The position numbers were made by a program, and so were the translations under genes. 64,000 nucleotides of DNA. It comes from Lachnospiraceae bacterium. Its GTDB lineage: Bacteria > Bacillota > Clostridia > Lachnospirales > Lachnospiraceae. The notes under the pieces are model-generated. The model was not told the DNA's origin and searched no databases. It was given only the letters and a program-made list of their open reading frames with translations. Of this stretch, positions 33,960 through 42,658 are shown in pieces. Within the stretch, counting starts at the first letter, position 1, and each line of letters opens with the position of its first letter. The stretch covers positions 34,841-98,840 of the forward strand of contig JAAWBT010000005.1 of assembly GCA_022792835.1 (NCBI GenBank), read 5' to 3'.

Positions 33960-34676
33960 TCATACCCGGATATCCGAAATTTTCTCTGCCAGCCAGACCG
34001 CCGTCAGATAGACCACCAGACATCCTGTCATGATTCCCCGCCCCAAAACAGTTCCATACAGGACAGCAAAAAATCCAGGCGACGTCAGATCCATATAGAT
34101 CAGCAAAAGCGGCGGAACTGCCCGCATGATTTTCTGTTCGTATTGCTTTCCCCGCAGCATAGTATCAATTTCCTCCCTCACCTCCAGCCGCCCTGCAATC
34201 GTCTGTGCCGTATCCAAAATAACCCGGCCCAGCTCTCCGCCTGTCCGCCTGGCCGCTGAGAAGACCTCAGAAAAAGTCTCAATATCCAGGAGCTTACAGC
34301 TCTCCGCCTGTTCCCGCACTGCCTGTTCCAGAGGCACATTCATGTTTATCCTGGCTCCTACCCGTTTAAACTCACAGGTAATTCTTTCTTCTGCACCATA
34401 GAGAAACGCCAGCTCGTCCGCTGCATCCCGAAATGCATTCTCTGCGGAATGTCCTGCCCGCACAGAAGCTGCCATGGCCAGCAGACCGTCTTTAAACTGG
34501 CCGTTTAATTTCTGTTCCTGGCGGTAAAGCTCTCGTTTTTTTATATTCCGCGCCATACAGACAGCCAAGGGCTGCATAAGCCAAAATGCCGCCAGGTTCC
34601 GATAGAAAATCCAGGCAAACACCCCCACAGCACCCTCTGCCTTCATCACACAAAACATTCCTCCTGTCTTATCCAT
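33960..34676 (-). CDS. TadB-like type II secretion F-domain protein
   Basis: A 238-residue membrane protein with the F-domain sequence QFKDGLLAMAASVRAGHSAE, then FSEVFSAARRTGGELGRVIL, and C-terminal membrane segments. The ATG at 34676 overlaps the end of the ATPase gene and follows GGAAGGCAG; upstream in-frame codons are the antisense of nothing useful and look non-coding. It should pair with the TadC-like protein as the membrane platform driven by the ATPase. Confidence 0.87.
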   Translation of the reverse strand: MDKTGGMFCVMKAEGAVGVFAWIFYRNLAAFWLMQPLAVCMARNIKKRELYRQEQKLNGQFKDGLLAMAASVRAGHSAENAFRDAADELAFLYGAEERITCEFKRVGARINMNVPLEQAVREQAESCKLLDIETFSEVFSAARRTGGELGRVILDTAQTIAGRLEVREEIDTMLRGKQYEQKIMRAVPPLLLIYMDLTSPGFFAVLYGTVLGRGIMTGCLVVYLTAVWLAEKISDIRV

Positions 34677-35907
34677 AGCTGCCTTCCATCTGCTCTTTTG
34701 TCTTTTCCAGATTCCCGTTCTCTCTGTTTCTTTTGTAGAGAGTGCAAACGTGGTATTTTTCTCTGCTCCGGTCATAACCAAGCACCTCCAAAATCGTTTC
34801 CGTTCTCCTACTCCCGTCCCGCTTCCTGGCCAAATGCACCATAAGGTCAATGGCCGAGGCGATCTGCTCCCGGATAGCCGTTAAAGGAAGCTCCCCACCC
34901 ATCATCGCCATGGTCTCCAATCTCGCCAGCATATCCTTCGCAGACCGCGCATGGCCCGTGGACATGGAGCCGTCATGCCCCGTATTCATGGCCTGAAGCA
35001 TGTCCAGGCAGGCTCCGTCTCTCACCTCCCCCACAATAATCCGGTTTGGCCGCATCCTGAGAGCCGTTTTGATCAAGTCCCGTATGGTGATCTCCTGTTC
35101 TCCCTCTCCGGTTGATCGTCTCGCCTCCAGACGGACCAGGTTTTCCAAATTCTGAAGCTTAAGCTCCGCCGAATCTTCAATCGTAATGATCCGCTCCTTT
35201 GCTGGAATCCATGCAGAAAGGGCATTTAAAAAGGTCGTCTTTCCGCTTCCCGTCCCACCAGACACAAAAATATTCTTCCGGCTCCAGACACACTCTTTTA
35301 AAAACTCTGCCGCTTCTTCTGTCAGCATCCCGCTCTCTACCAACTGTTTTAGAGAAAAACCAACCTTTCCGAACTTCCGGATAGTCACTGCCGGGCCGTC
35401 GATGGCCGCTGCCCGGAGCACCACATTCACCCGGGAACCATCTTCCAGCCTGGCATCCACGATGGGATTCGCCTCATTAACCGTCCGATTGACCCTGGAA
35501 ACGATCTGCTGGATCACATCTTCCAGCTTTTCTCTGGAGGAAAACTGTTTCTCGCTTTTAAAAAGTTTGCCGGCCCGTTCAATAAAAATCTTATCCGGCC
35601 CATTGATCATAATCTCTGTCACAGTCTCATCCTCCAAAAATTCCTGGATCACATCCAGACGCCTCAAGCTGTTAAACAAGACTTTTCTGAGAGAGAGCCT
35701 CCGTTCCAATGGAATGGATTCCTTCCTGTTTTCCACTACAATTTCTTCATCAATAAACTCTAAAAGCTGCTCATCCGATACTGCCCCCTCCAGTTCCAGG
35801 CGGACCAGAAGCCGCCTTCGCATCTCCTCTTCCCGCTCTGTCTGCCGGCGCTTTATCTCTCCTGATCCCCCTTTGCCATCTGCACAGCTTTTTCTTTCCG
35901 TTTTCAT
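34669..35907 (-). CDS. Tad pilus assembly ATPase (CpaF/TadA family)
   Basis: A 412-residue secretion ATPase. Walker A is SGGTGSGKTTFLNAL, Walker B lies in RIIVGEVRDG, and the Asp/His boxes are IITIEDSAELKL and STGHARSAKDML. The N-terminal domain has VTEIMINGPDKIFIER, typical for CpaF. It powers pilus extension (and possibly retraction). The start overlaps the TadZ-like stop by four bases. Confidence 0.95.
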   Translation of the reverse strand: MKTERKSCADGKGGSGEIKRRQTEREEEMRRRLLVRLELEGAVSDEQLLEFIDEEIVVENRKESIPLERRLSLRKVLFNSLRRLDVIQEFLEDETVTEIMINGPDKIFIERAGKLFKSEKQFSSREKLEDVIQQIVSRVNRTVNEANPIVDARLEDGSRVNVVLRAAAIDGPAVTIRKFGKVGFSLKQLVESGMLTEEAAEFLKECVWSRKNIFVSGGTGSGKTTFLNALSAWIPAKERIITIEDSAELKLQNLENLVRLEARRSTGEGEQEITIRDLIKTALRMRPNRIIVGEVRDGACLDMLQAMNTGHDGSMSTGHARSAKDMLARLETMAMMGGELPLTAIREQIASAIDLMVHLARKRDGSRRTETILEVLGYDRSREKYHVCTLYKRNRENGNLEKTKEQMEGSYG

Positions 35908-36923
35908 CTCTCATCATCCCCCTTCGGAAGAAATCCGTCCTTTTTAAGAAGCTGCCTGATTTCCTCCCCAGCCTCTGAAAGAAATTCCAGACGAAGATTA
36001 TCTGGCCGTCCGCTCCCCGTCCCCCAGGGAATGCGGCAGCGAACGGCCCGTTCCGAGAATCCTTTCCGTTCCAACCACCCCCAAAAACAATCTGTACGGA
36101 CAAGGCTCCCCTGTGACCCCTGTTCCGGTATATACAGTCTTTCGCTCATGGCAAGAAGCTCCTCCTTTTGAAACAGGCTGTTGCCAAAGTCGATCACCAC
36201 ATAGCGATATGTTCCCGCCCAGGCCAAAGCCCGAAAAAAACTGGCCTCGTAAGGCTTTCCCTCCTTGTATAAATCTCCCAGCTCTCCTGCAGGAGCAAGA
36301 TACTCTGCCTCTCCCCATCTGCAGAGGGCTGACTGGAGCCTGGCTCCAGAAAGCTTCCCCTGGCTGTAATAATAATAAAGCTCGGAAAGTTCTGCCGTTT
36401 CTCCTCCTTCCCCCAGAATTTCCGGCAAACAAGAAAATTCATCCAGAGTAAGAAACATTGTCCGCTCCCTCTGTCCCAAAACTCTGCTTATGCAAAGGCC
36501 CAGAGAGGTTTTCCCACAGCCATGAAGCGGAGAGGCAATTCCAATAAAGGTGGTTTCTTTATCCGTTTTCACCAAAGGTATACCGGCCCCTGTCAACCGT
36601 TCCCCGCCGAATTTCAAGAGTAGCTTCCAGATCTGCTCTGCAGACTGATACTTTTCAATACAGGGAATTTCCCTTTCCGTCATTCCTGTTTTCCCTTCGG
36701 ACAAAAGTGCAGTCCACACCTCATACTCTGCGCAAAGCGGCTCTCCGTCCGGCTCTGTCAGCACACAGTCCACTCCCCCCTGTGCCAGACACGCTTCTAA
36801 TGCCTCCCTCTTTGTAAATGTCTTCACCTCCAGGCTGTCCTCCCCTCTTTTGCGGATGTAGCCTGCCAGTTTCCGCACATAATCACATTCCCCTCCGTAA
36901 ATACCGATACAGGTCCGCTTCAT
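35904..36923 (-). CDS. TadZ/CpaE-like protein
   Basis: A 339-residue protein with an N-terminal receiver-like part (GIYGGECDYVRKLAGYIRKR) and a C-terminal MinD-like ATPase part containing IASPLHGCGKTSLGLCISRV as a deviant Walker A. In Tad systems this class sets the position of the pilus machine at the cell pole. The ATG at 36923 follows GAGGAAGTGGAAGG; a longer frame upstream overlaps the peptidase gene and is not used. Sequence is divergent from named TadZ proteins, but the position in the operon supports the call. Confidence 0.82.
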   Translation of the reverse strand: MKRTCIGIYGGECDYVRKLAGYIRKRGEDSLEVKTFTKREALEACLAQGGVDCVLTEPDGEPLCAEYEVWTALLSEGKTGMTEREIPCIEKYQSAEQIWKLLLKFGGERLTGAGIPLVKTDKETTFIGIASPLHGCGKTSLGLCISRVLGQRERTMFLTLDEFSCLPEILGEGGETAELSELYYYYSQGKLSGARLQSALCRWGEAEYLAPAGELGDLYKEGKPYEASFFRALAWAGTYRYVVIDFGNSLFQKEELLAMSERLYIPEQGSQGSLVRTDCFWGWLERKGFSERAVRCRIPWGTGSGRPDNLRLEFLSEAGEEIRQLLKKDGFLPKGDDER

Positions 36924-36958
36924 CCTTCCACTTCCTCCTCTCAAAATGATCAAAAACT

Positions 36959-37510
36959 TCATAAAAATAGCCAGTACAGAACACATCCAGCCAAAATTAC
37001 CGGCGCCAGGGGTATCGTCCCCTCCATATTCTGTTTCTTTCTGTAAGGAATCCATCTTCCATTGGAAATACATTGCCCAGACCAGGCCAGAAAAACGCCA
37101 ATCCTCTTTCGGAGGCTTTTTGTAATGATCATATAGAAAAAAGACAGGATACTTCCGAAAAGCAAACTACAAAAGATACAGCGGACAAAAGCCTTAAATC
37201 CTAGAAATGCTGCCATGAGGCTGCAGAGCTTTACGTCTCCCGCTCCCACCATCCCAAGCCTCCAGGCCGGAAAAAGAAATAAAGAAACTGCCGCCGCCCG
37301 CCCAAGATATCTTACTTCTGCCTGCCAGGACCATGGATAACGAAACAAAACCTCTGTCAAAGAAACTGGCTGAAACCTGGAAACTGTCCCCAATCCTGTA
37401 AGCAACAGGCCGGTTAAAAACCAGCTTCCCAGCCAGATGTTCGGTATCCGGCGCCACAGAATGTCTGTCGCCGCCGCTGTCAGGCATACCACAAAAAACA
37501 GGTATCCCAA
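36959..37510 (-). CDS. A24-type prepilin peptidase (TadV/CpaA-like), first gene of the Tad operon
   Basis: A 183-residue membrane peptidase with catalytic motifs ATDILWRRIPNIW and VGAGDVKLCSLMAAFLG, the canonical A24 pair. The start is taken as TTG at 37510, 7 bases after GGTGGAGG; no ATG fits the frame near the ribosome site. It is the first gene after the operon promoter. It would remove the leader from Flp1 and pseudopilins. Confidence 0.88.
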   Translation of the reverse strand: MGYLFFVVCLTAAATDILWRRIPNIWLGSWFLTGLLLTGLGTVSRFQPVSLTEVLFRYPWSWQAEVRYLGRAAAVSLFLFPAWRLGMVGAGDVKLCSLMAAFLGFKAFVRCIFCSLLFGSILSFFYMIITKSLRKRIGVFLAWSGQCISNGRWIPYRKKQNMEGTIPLAPVILAGCVLYWLFL

Positions 37511-37589
37511 CTGACATCCTCCACCTATTCTAAAATTAATCTTTCTGGAATTTTGCCCTGAACGCGGGCTGTTTTGATCTGATGGTCCA

Positions 37590-37618
37590 ATTATGCAACA
37601 AAGCCTGTGGATTGTCAA
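37590..37618 (-). promoter_or_regulatory. Sigma-A promoter of the Tad operon
   Basis: On the minus strand TTGACA (37618-37613), 17-base spacer, CATAAT (37595-37590). Confidence 0.88.
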
Positions 37619-37732
37619 GAGGGTTTTGAGACTTTCTGAATTTTTTATACTTTTTATATTTTAAACACAACTGCCATCCCCTCCGATCCCCTTATTATTA
37701 ATACCGGCAAAAAAACATACGAAATAATCCAT

Positions 37733-37761
37733 TTGATATCCCCCAAACCCGCCGATATATA
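37733..37761 (+). promoter_or_regulatory. Promoter of the coiled-coil protein gene
   Basis: TTGATA (37733-37738), 17-base spacer, TATATA (37756-37761). Confidence 0.7.
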
Positions 37762-37794
37762 TTATATAACGACTGACGGGGGGAGGGATTATTT

Positions 37795-38616
37795 ATGATT
37801 ATCAATACCACAAGATCATGGGAAAAAGGTACGGCTTATGAGCTGGCGAAGGCTCATGTGGCAGACAAAATCGCCGAAGATGAGAAAAAAACTGCTGAGG
37901 GTGAAAATGAAATTGTCTCCGGCAGCGGGCTGACAGCAAATGAGGCAGACGGCAGAGAAACGACGGAGAAGACACAAGAGGCCAAAACGGATGTTTTTCT
38001 TTCTTCCATAAAAAATGAGAAAGAACAGGACCAGGGCCTTTTCTCTGCGCTTTCCGCCAGCCAGTCCGCGGAGGACTCTGGAGGATTCCAGATGAAGTCT
38101 TCCGCCCCGGACGACTCTGTGGGCCAGCTTGCGGCCATGTTGGCGAGGGCCGAGACAAAGCTGGATGTTCTGCAGGTATCCGGCAAGGCCATGCGGGCTC
38201 TGGTAAATTTAAAGGCTTCCGCCGCCACGGCCAAAGGCGATGAGGCCAAAAAACTTGCCGCACAGATTAAACGGATGGAAAAGCTGATAAAACGCATCGA
38301 GAAAAAGTTAAAACATCTGGATAAAGAGGAAGATCTGGAACGAGAACGGAAGCGGGCCGTCGAAAAAGCCGAAAAACAGAAGGCGGAGCAGATCGAAGAT
38401 GAATTGAACATCCGGAAGAAAAAACGCCGCAGAGACGAAAAAAATTATGCGGACAAGGAGCTAGCCCAGGACGAAAAGGACGCAGCTTCCGAGACCCTCG
38501 CATCCCTTTCCGGCCTGGGTAGCGCTTCTGCTCCTTCTCTGGATGCGGTTTCCGGCATGGACGCCGCCATGGGCGGGGATATTCCGGATGTTGCATCCCT
38601 CGATGTGATCGTCTAA
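37795..38616 (+). CDS. Coiled-coil protein, unknown function
   Basis: A 273-residue soluble, highly charged protein without signal peptide or membrane segment; not recognised. Residues 30-100 are acidic and disordered-looking. Residues 125-215 form a long basic coiled coil (KKLAAQIKRMEKLIKRIEKK, then ERKRAVEKAEKQKAEQ and a KKKRRRDEKN patch), and the tail is rich in Ala/Ser/Gly. It has a strong GGGGGGAGGG ribosome site and its own promoter. It ends 10 bases before the D-aminoacylase gene, so may be co-transcribed with it, though the functions appear unrelated. Confidence 0.8.
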   Translation: MIINTTRSWEKGTAYELAKAHVADKIAEDEKKTAEGENEIVSGSGLTANEADGRETTEKTQEAKTDVFLSSIKNEKEQDQGLFSALSASQSAEDSGGFQMKSSAPDDSVGQLAAMLARAETKLDVLQVSGKAMRALVNLKASAATAKGDEAKKLAAQIKRMEKLIKRIEKKLKHLDKEEDLERERKRAVEKAEKQKAEQIEDELNIRKKKRRRDEKNYADKELAQDEKDAASETLASLSGLGSASAPSLDAVSGMDAAMGGDIPDVASLDVIV

Positions 38617-38626
38617 GGAGGCCTTC

Positions 38627-40207
38627 GTGTACGATACTGTCATTAAAAATGTCAGAATCCTTGACGGGACCGCCGCGCCCTGGTTCCGGGGCTGGATTGG
38701 AATTAGGGGCGGACGGATCATGAAAGTCGGGACCGGCACGCCGGAGGCGGCTGCAGATGTGGTGGATGGGGAGGATAGGCATCTCGCTCCCGGTTTTATT
38801 GATATTCATTCCCACAGCGATACCAGCCTCCCGGTTTTCCCTTTGGCAGAGAGCCGAATCCTCCAGGGAATCACCACAGAGATCGGCGGAAACTGCGGGC
38901 TTTCAGTGGCGCCTGTGAGCCCGGATCCGGAGAAAAAGAAACTGCTGGCTGCTTATGTGGGAGAGATGGATTACTCCTGGAACAGCATGGGCGGATATCT
39001 GGATTATCTGGAAGAAAAAAAGCTCAGTGTCAATTTTGGAACAGCAGTGGGCCATGGGACCATCCGCCTAGCTGCCATGGGCTTTGAGGCAAGAAAAGCC
39101 ACAGGGACAGAAATGGATTTTATGAAACGTCTCCTGTGCCAGTCTTTGGCCCAGGGGGCGTTCTCTATGTCCAGTGGGTTAATCTATCCGCCTGGCTGCT
39201 ATGCGGATACGGACGAGCTGGCAGAACTGTGCAGAGAACTCGTCCCCTACGGCGCCTTCTATGAGACCCATATGCGGGACGAGGGAGAACAGGTTGTGGA
39301 GGCGGTGAAAGAGGCCCTGGCAATCTGTAAAAGGAGCGGCGCGCCCCTCCAGATCGCCCATCACAAGGTCGCCAGAAAGAGCGGATGGCAAGTCCACTGC
39401 AAAACCACCATTGCCATGGCAGACCAGGCCCGCAGACAGGGGCTGGACGTGACAATGGATCAGTATCCCTACCGGGCATCCGCGACCTCTCTGGACAGCA
39501 ATGCCCCCCTCTGGGCCTTTGAGGGAGGTGTGGAAGCACTGCTTTCCCGCCTCCGGGATCCAGGGACGAGAGAACAGATCAATGCCGAGACCAACGCCAG
39601 CCACGCAGGCCGGTGGGGAGATATCCGTATCTCCTATGTGGCCACGCAAAAAAATAAGTGGACTGTGGGAAAATCCATCCTTGAGATTGCAAAAATCCGG
39701 AAGGCGGACCCTGCGGATGCCTGTTTTGATCTGATCCTGGATGAGCGCTGCCATGTGGGCGAAGTCAATTACGGAATGTGCGAGGAAGATATCGAGTATA
39801 TCATGAAACAGCCTTACACTATGATCGGCTCCGACGGCAACGCGGCCTCCATGGCATATGACGGCCTGCCTCACCCCAGATGGTACGGAACCTTCCCCCG
39901 GGTGATTGCAAAATACTGCAGGGAACAAAAGCTGTTTTCCTTAGAAACTGCAGTATTTAAGATGACAGGCCTTCCTGCCTGCCGTCTGGGCCTTTCCGAC
40001 CGTGGCCTGATCAAAGAGGGGATGTGGGCTGACCTGGTACTATTTGATTTTAAAACCATTCAGGACACTCCGACCTTTGCAGATCCGAAACAGCCCTGCG
40101 CCGGCATCAGCCGGGTCTACGTGAACGGCGTGCTGACGGCCGAAAATGGTGTCCACACAGGCGCGTCTGCCGGAAAAATTTTGCGACGGGGAGCGGATGG
40201 AAGATAA
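38627..40207 (+). CDS. N-acyl-D-amino-acid deacylase (D-aminoacylase)
   Basis: A 526-residue amidohydrolase-superfamily deacylase. Metal and catalytic marks are H61 and H63 (GFIDIHSHSD), C90 (EIGGNCGLSVAP, the unusual Cys ligand of this family), QIAHHKVARK, and the catalytic Asp in MIGSDGNAAS. Family members hydrolyse N-acyl-D-amino acids; several clostridial ones act on D-amino-acid-capped compounds. The start is GTG at 38627, 6 bases after AAGGAGG. The stop shares one base (TAATG) with the next gene, a beta-lactamase-like hydrolase, so the pair is translationally coupled. Confidence 0.9.
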   Translation: MYDTVIKNVRILDGTAAPWFRGWIGIRGGRIMKVGTGTPEAAADVVDGEDRHLAPGFIDIHSHSDTSLPVFPLAESRILQGITTEIGGNCGLSVAPVSPDPEKKKLLAAYVGEMDYSWNSMGGYLDYLEEKKLSVNFGTAVGHGTIRLAAMGFEARKATGTEMDFMKRLLCQSLAQGAFSMSSGLIYPPGCYADTDELAELCRELVPYGAFYETHMRDEGEQVVEAVKEALAICKRSGAPLQIAHHKVARKSGWQVHCKTTIAMADQARRQGLDVTMDQYPYRASATSLDSNAPLWAFEGGVEALLSRLRDPGTREQINAETNASHAGRWGDIRISYVATQKNKWTVGKSILEIAKIRKADPADACFDLILDERCHVGEVNYGMCEEDIEYIMKQPYTMIGSDGNAASMAYDGLPHPRWYGTFPRVIAKYCREQKLFSLETAVFKMTGLPACRLGLSDRGLIKEGMWADLVLFDFKTIQDTPTFADPKQPCAGISRVYVNGVLTAENGVHTGASAGKILRRGADGR

Positions 40208-41085
40208 TGAGCGCAAAAGATATCATTCTGGAAGAGATCAAAACCTTTGACGGGCAGGCCGGAATCTATTACCAGAGCTTAAAAACTGGCGAGACCTGGG
40301 GATACCGGGAGAGGGAGTCTTATCTGGCGGCAAGCATTGTCAAGCTGCCTTTTGCGGCCGCCATCCTTTTATGGTGTTTTAGGGGAGAGACCAGCTTCCA
40401 TGAACCGGTGGCCATCCGTGAGGATCAGAAAATCCCAGGCTGCGGCGCTGTACAGTTTTTGAACGGAGATGTGACCCTGTCCGTGGGGGAACTTTGCCGG
40501 CTGATGTTAATTATCAGCGACAGCTGCGCCACCAATGCCCTCTTCCGTCATTATGGCGTCTGGAAAATCCGGGAAGCCTTCCTGGAGCTTGGCATGACAG
40601 GAACTCAGTTTCGCAGGGAATATTGGGACGAAAAACTGGAGAGGCAGGGAATCAACAATTCCTTTGTCCCTGAAGAGATGGGAATCCTGTTGAAAAACAT
40701 ATACGACGGGACGTGCATCGACCGGGATTCTTCCTGGTGGCTGGAGCATATACTCCGCCGACAGCAAATCAACCACAAGCTGGGCGGCCATCTCCCCATG
40801 GATTTCCCCATGGCCCACAAGACCGGGGATGAGGAGGACAAGGCCCATGACGTGGGGATTGTTTTCGCAAAAACTCCCTTTATCGTCTGCTACGGCTTTG
40901 TCGGCCCCCACATGTATCAATATGAAGATTTCATCCGCCGCTCAACCCGCCTCCTTGTAGAAGAAAACGGCGGTCTGGAAACTCCTGTGACAGAGGACGA
41001 AAAACGGGAAAAAGAGGCCGCAGAGGGGGCGGCAAGACTGGAGGCAGAAGAGAAGGCAAAAACCGCCGGAAAAGCTTCTGTATAA
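40207..41085 (+). CDS. Class A beta-lactamase-like serine hydrolase, no signal peptide
   Basis: A 292-residue protein with the class A triad of motifs: S43-x-x-K46 (ASIVKLPFA), S104-D105-S106 in place of SDN (IISDSCATN), and K205-T206-G207 (HKTGDEE). It begins MSAKDIILEEIKTFDGQAGI with no signal peptide, so it appears cytosolic, unlike true beta-lactamases and penicillin-binding proteins. The last 30 residues are a Glu/Lys/Ala tail. An omega-loop E-x-x-x-N is not evident. Coupling to a D-aminoacylase points to a D-amino acid amide or peptide substrate rather than antibiotics; this is inference. Confidence 0.82.
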   Translation: MSAKDIILEEIKTFDGQAGIYYQSLKTGETWGYRERESYLAASIVKLPFAAAILLWCFRGETSFHEPVAIREDQKIPGCGAVQFLNGDVTLSVGELCRLMLIISDSCATNALFRHYGVWKIREAFLELGMTGTQFRREYWDEKLERQGINNSFVPEEMGILLKNIYDGTCIDRDSSWWLEHILRRQQINHKLGGHLPMDFPMAHKTGDEEDKAHDVGIVFAKTPFIVCYGFVGPHMYQYEDFIRRSTRLLVEENGGLETPVTEDEKREKEAAEGAARLEAEEKAKTAGKASV

Positions 41086-41131
41086 TTTCCTCCATTTTTT
41101 CCCATACTTGGGTTAGAGAGGAGATTTTGCC

Positions 41132-41332
41132 ATGAAGCGAGCGGAACTGTGGAATGACATCTGTGAGACAAAGAAAACCATTGACGTCGCCCTCAACAAC
41201 TTTGACCAGGTCACGGAACCGGCCTTGATTGATTACTACAGCTACACCTTAAAGGCAGCCGGGATCCGCTACCAATTTCTCTTAAGGCAGGCAAAACGCC
41301 TGGGCCTGCGGGTCGTGCGCCATTCTTCTTAA
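41132..41332 (+). CDS. DUF2508-like (YaaL-type) small protein
   Basis: A 66-residue protein with KRAELWNDICETKKTIDVAL, NNFDQVTEPALIDYYSYTLK and RYQFLLRQAKRLGL, matching the DUF2508/YaaL pattern found in spore-forming Firmicutes, usually near bofA. No bofA is seen here. It has a GAGAGGAG ribosome site. Function unknown. Confidence 0.75.
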   Translation: MKRAELWNDICETKKTIDVALNNFDQVTEPALIDYYSYTLKAAGIRYQFLLRQAKRLGLRVVRHSS

Positions 41333-41358
41333 ACATCTGTGCAATCTTTGTTTCTTTC

Positions 41359-41388
41359 TTGACGTCTGAAGATTCTCTGTGATACGCT
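41359..41388 (+). promoter_or_regulatory. Promoter of the alcohol dehydrogenase gene
   Basis: TTGACG (41359-41364), 18-base spacer, TACGCT (41383-41388). The -10 is weak. Confidence 0.5.
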
Positions 41389-41399
41389 GAAAACCAGGA

Positions 41400-41426
41400 C
41401 TCCGGCAGAAAACTTTCCTGCCGGAG
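41400..41426 (+). promoter_or_regulatory. Leader hairpin before the alcohol dehydrogenase
   Basis: CTCCGGCAG (41400-41408) and CTGCCGGAG (41418-41426) form a perfect 9-bp stem at the predicted 5' end of the mRNA. No T-run follows, so it is more likely an mRNA-stabilising 5' hairpin than a terminator. Confidence 0.5.
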
Positions 41427-41448
41427 CCAGAAAGGAAAGAGGCATATC

Positions 41449-42633
41449 ATGGAGAATTTCATCTATCATTCACCCACAAAATTTATTTTTGGAAAAGATA
41501 CAGAATGTACGGTGGCAGAGCAGATCCACGCTCTCGGAGGCACTCGGGTCTTAGTCCACTACGGCAGTGCAAGCGCGGTCCGCTCCGGGCTCCTGGACCG
41601 GATTCTCTCTTGTCTCGACGCCGCAGGACTTCCTCACATTGAGCTTGGCGGCGTAAAGCCCAATCCCAGGGACAGCCTTGTCTACAAGGGGATCGCCCTG
41701 GGCCGGAAAGAAAATATTGACTTTATCCTGGCCGTCGGCGGCGGAAGCGTGATTGATTCTTCCAAGGCCATCGGGCTGGGCCTGGCTTATGAGGGAGATT
41801 TCTGGGATTTTTACAGCCAGAAGGCCGTTCCGAAAGCGACGATTCCCGTGGGCTCTGTCCTCACCATCGCCGCCGCAGGCTCCGAGTCCTCCAATGCAGC
41901 TGTGATCACCCAGGAAAAAACCATGCTCAAACGGGCCCTGAACTACGAAATCCTGCGCCCTCGGTTTGCCATCCTAAATCCGGAACTCACCTACACCCTC
42001 CCGCCTTACCAGACGGCCAGCGGTGCCGTGGACATCATGGCCCACATTCTGGAACGCTACATCTCCGACACCACCGGCGTCGAGTTTACGGACCGGCTCT
42101 GTGAGGGTACTGTCCTGACTGTCATGAGCGAACTGCCAAAGGTCCTCAAAAACCCTTTCGATTATGATGGCAGAGCCAACCTGATGTTTGCCGCGGCCTT
42201 ATCCCACAACAACATTTTCGGTGTGGGACGGGTACAGGACTGGGCCAGCCATAAAATGGAACATGAGCTTTCCGGCCTTTACGATGTGGCCCACGGAGCC
42301 GGCCTGGCCGTGATGATGCCGGCCTGGATGTTAAACGTATACCAGCACAACCTGGACCGGTTCTGCCAGTTCGCCGTCCGTGTCTTTGGCAAATCCCCTT
42401 CAGAAGATAAAGATACTCTTGCAAAGGCAGGCATTGAAGAGCTCCGTTCCTTCTTCCGTTCTGTGGGCATGCCTGTTTCTTTCCGGGAAATCGGTGCAAA
42501 ACGGGAAGATATCCCGCTTCTGGTAGAAAAGACTCTGACAGGAACAGGCGGCACTGTCGGAAGCTTTGTTCCCCTAAATGCCGCCCTGCTGACGAAATGT
42601 TTTGAGACTGCTGCAAATTTCGACCATGAATAA
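41449..42633 (+). CDS. Iron-containing alcohol dehydrogenase (butanol dehydrogenase/YqhD-like)
   Basis: A 394-residue group III alcohol dehydrogenase reducing aldehydes with NAD(P)H. The nucleotide-binding DFILAVGGGSVIDSSKAIGL and the metal site His residues in DWASHKMEHELSGLYDVAHG AGLA are present; the latter spans the two iron-ligand His and is typical of BdhA/YqhD. The C-terminal TGTGGTVGSFVPL is also family-like. It has an AAAGGAAAGAGG ribosome site and stands alone. It may remove aldehydes generally; no direct link to the microcompartment 30 kb away can be shown. Confidence 0.92.
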   Translation: MENFIYHSPTKFIFGKDTECTVAEQIHALGGTRVLVHYGSASAVRSGLLDRILSCLDAAGLPHIELGGVKPNPRDSLVYKGIALGRKENIDFILAVGGGSVIDSSKAIGLGLAYEGDFWDFYSQKAVPKATIPVGSVLTIAAAGSESSNAAVITQEKTMLKRALNYEILRPRFAILNPELTYTLPPYQTASGAVDIMAHILERYISDTTGVEFTDRLCEGTVLTVMSELPKVLKNPFDYDGRANLMFAAALSHNNIFGVGRVQDWASHKMEHELSGLYDVAHGAGLAVMMPAWMLNVYQHNLDRFCQFAVRVFGKSPSEDKDTLAKAGIEELRSFFRSVGMPVSFREIGAKREDIPLLVEKTLTGTGGTVGSFVPLNAALLTKCFETAANFDHE

Positions 42634-42658
42634 ACCCCAGAACGACTATCCACGCGGA

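Noticed and set aside
40207..41085. Antibiotic-resistance beta-lactamase
   Set aside because: No signal peptide, no clear omega-loop Glu, and coupled to a D-aminoacylase; a metabolic hydrolase is more likely.
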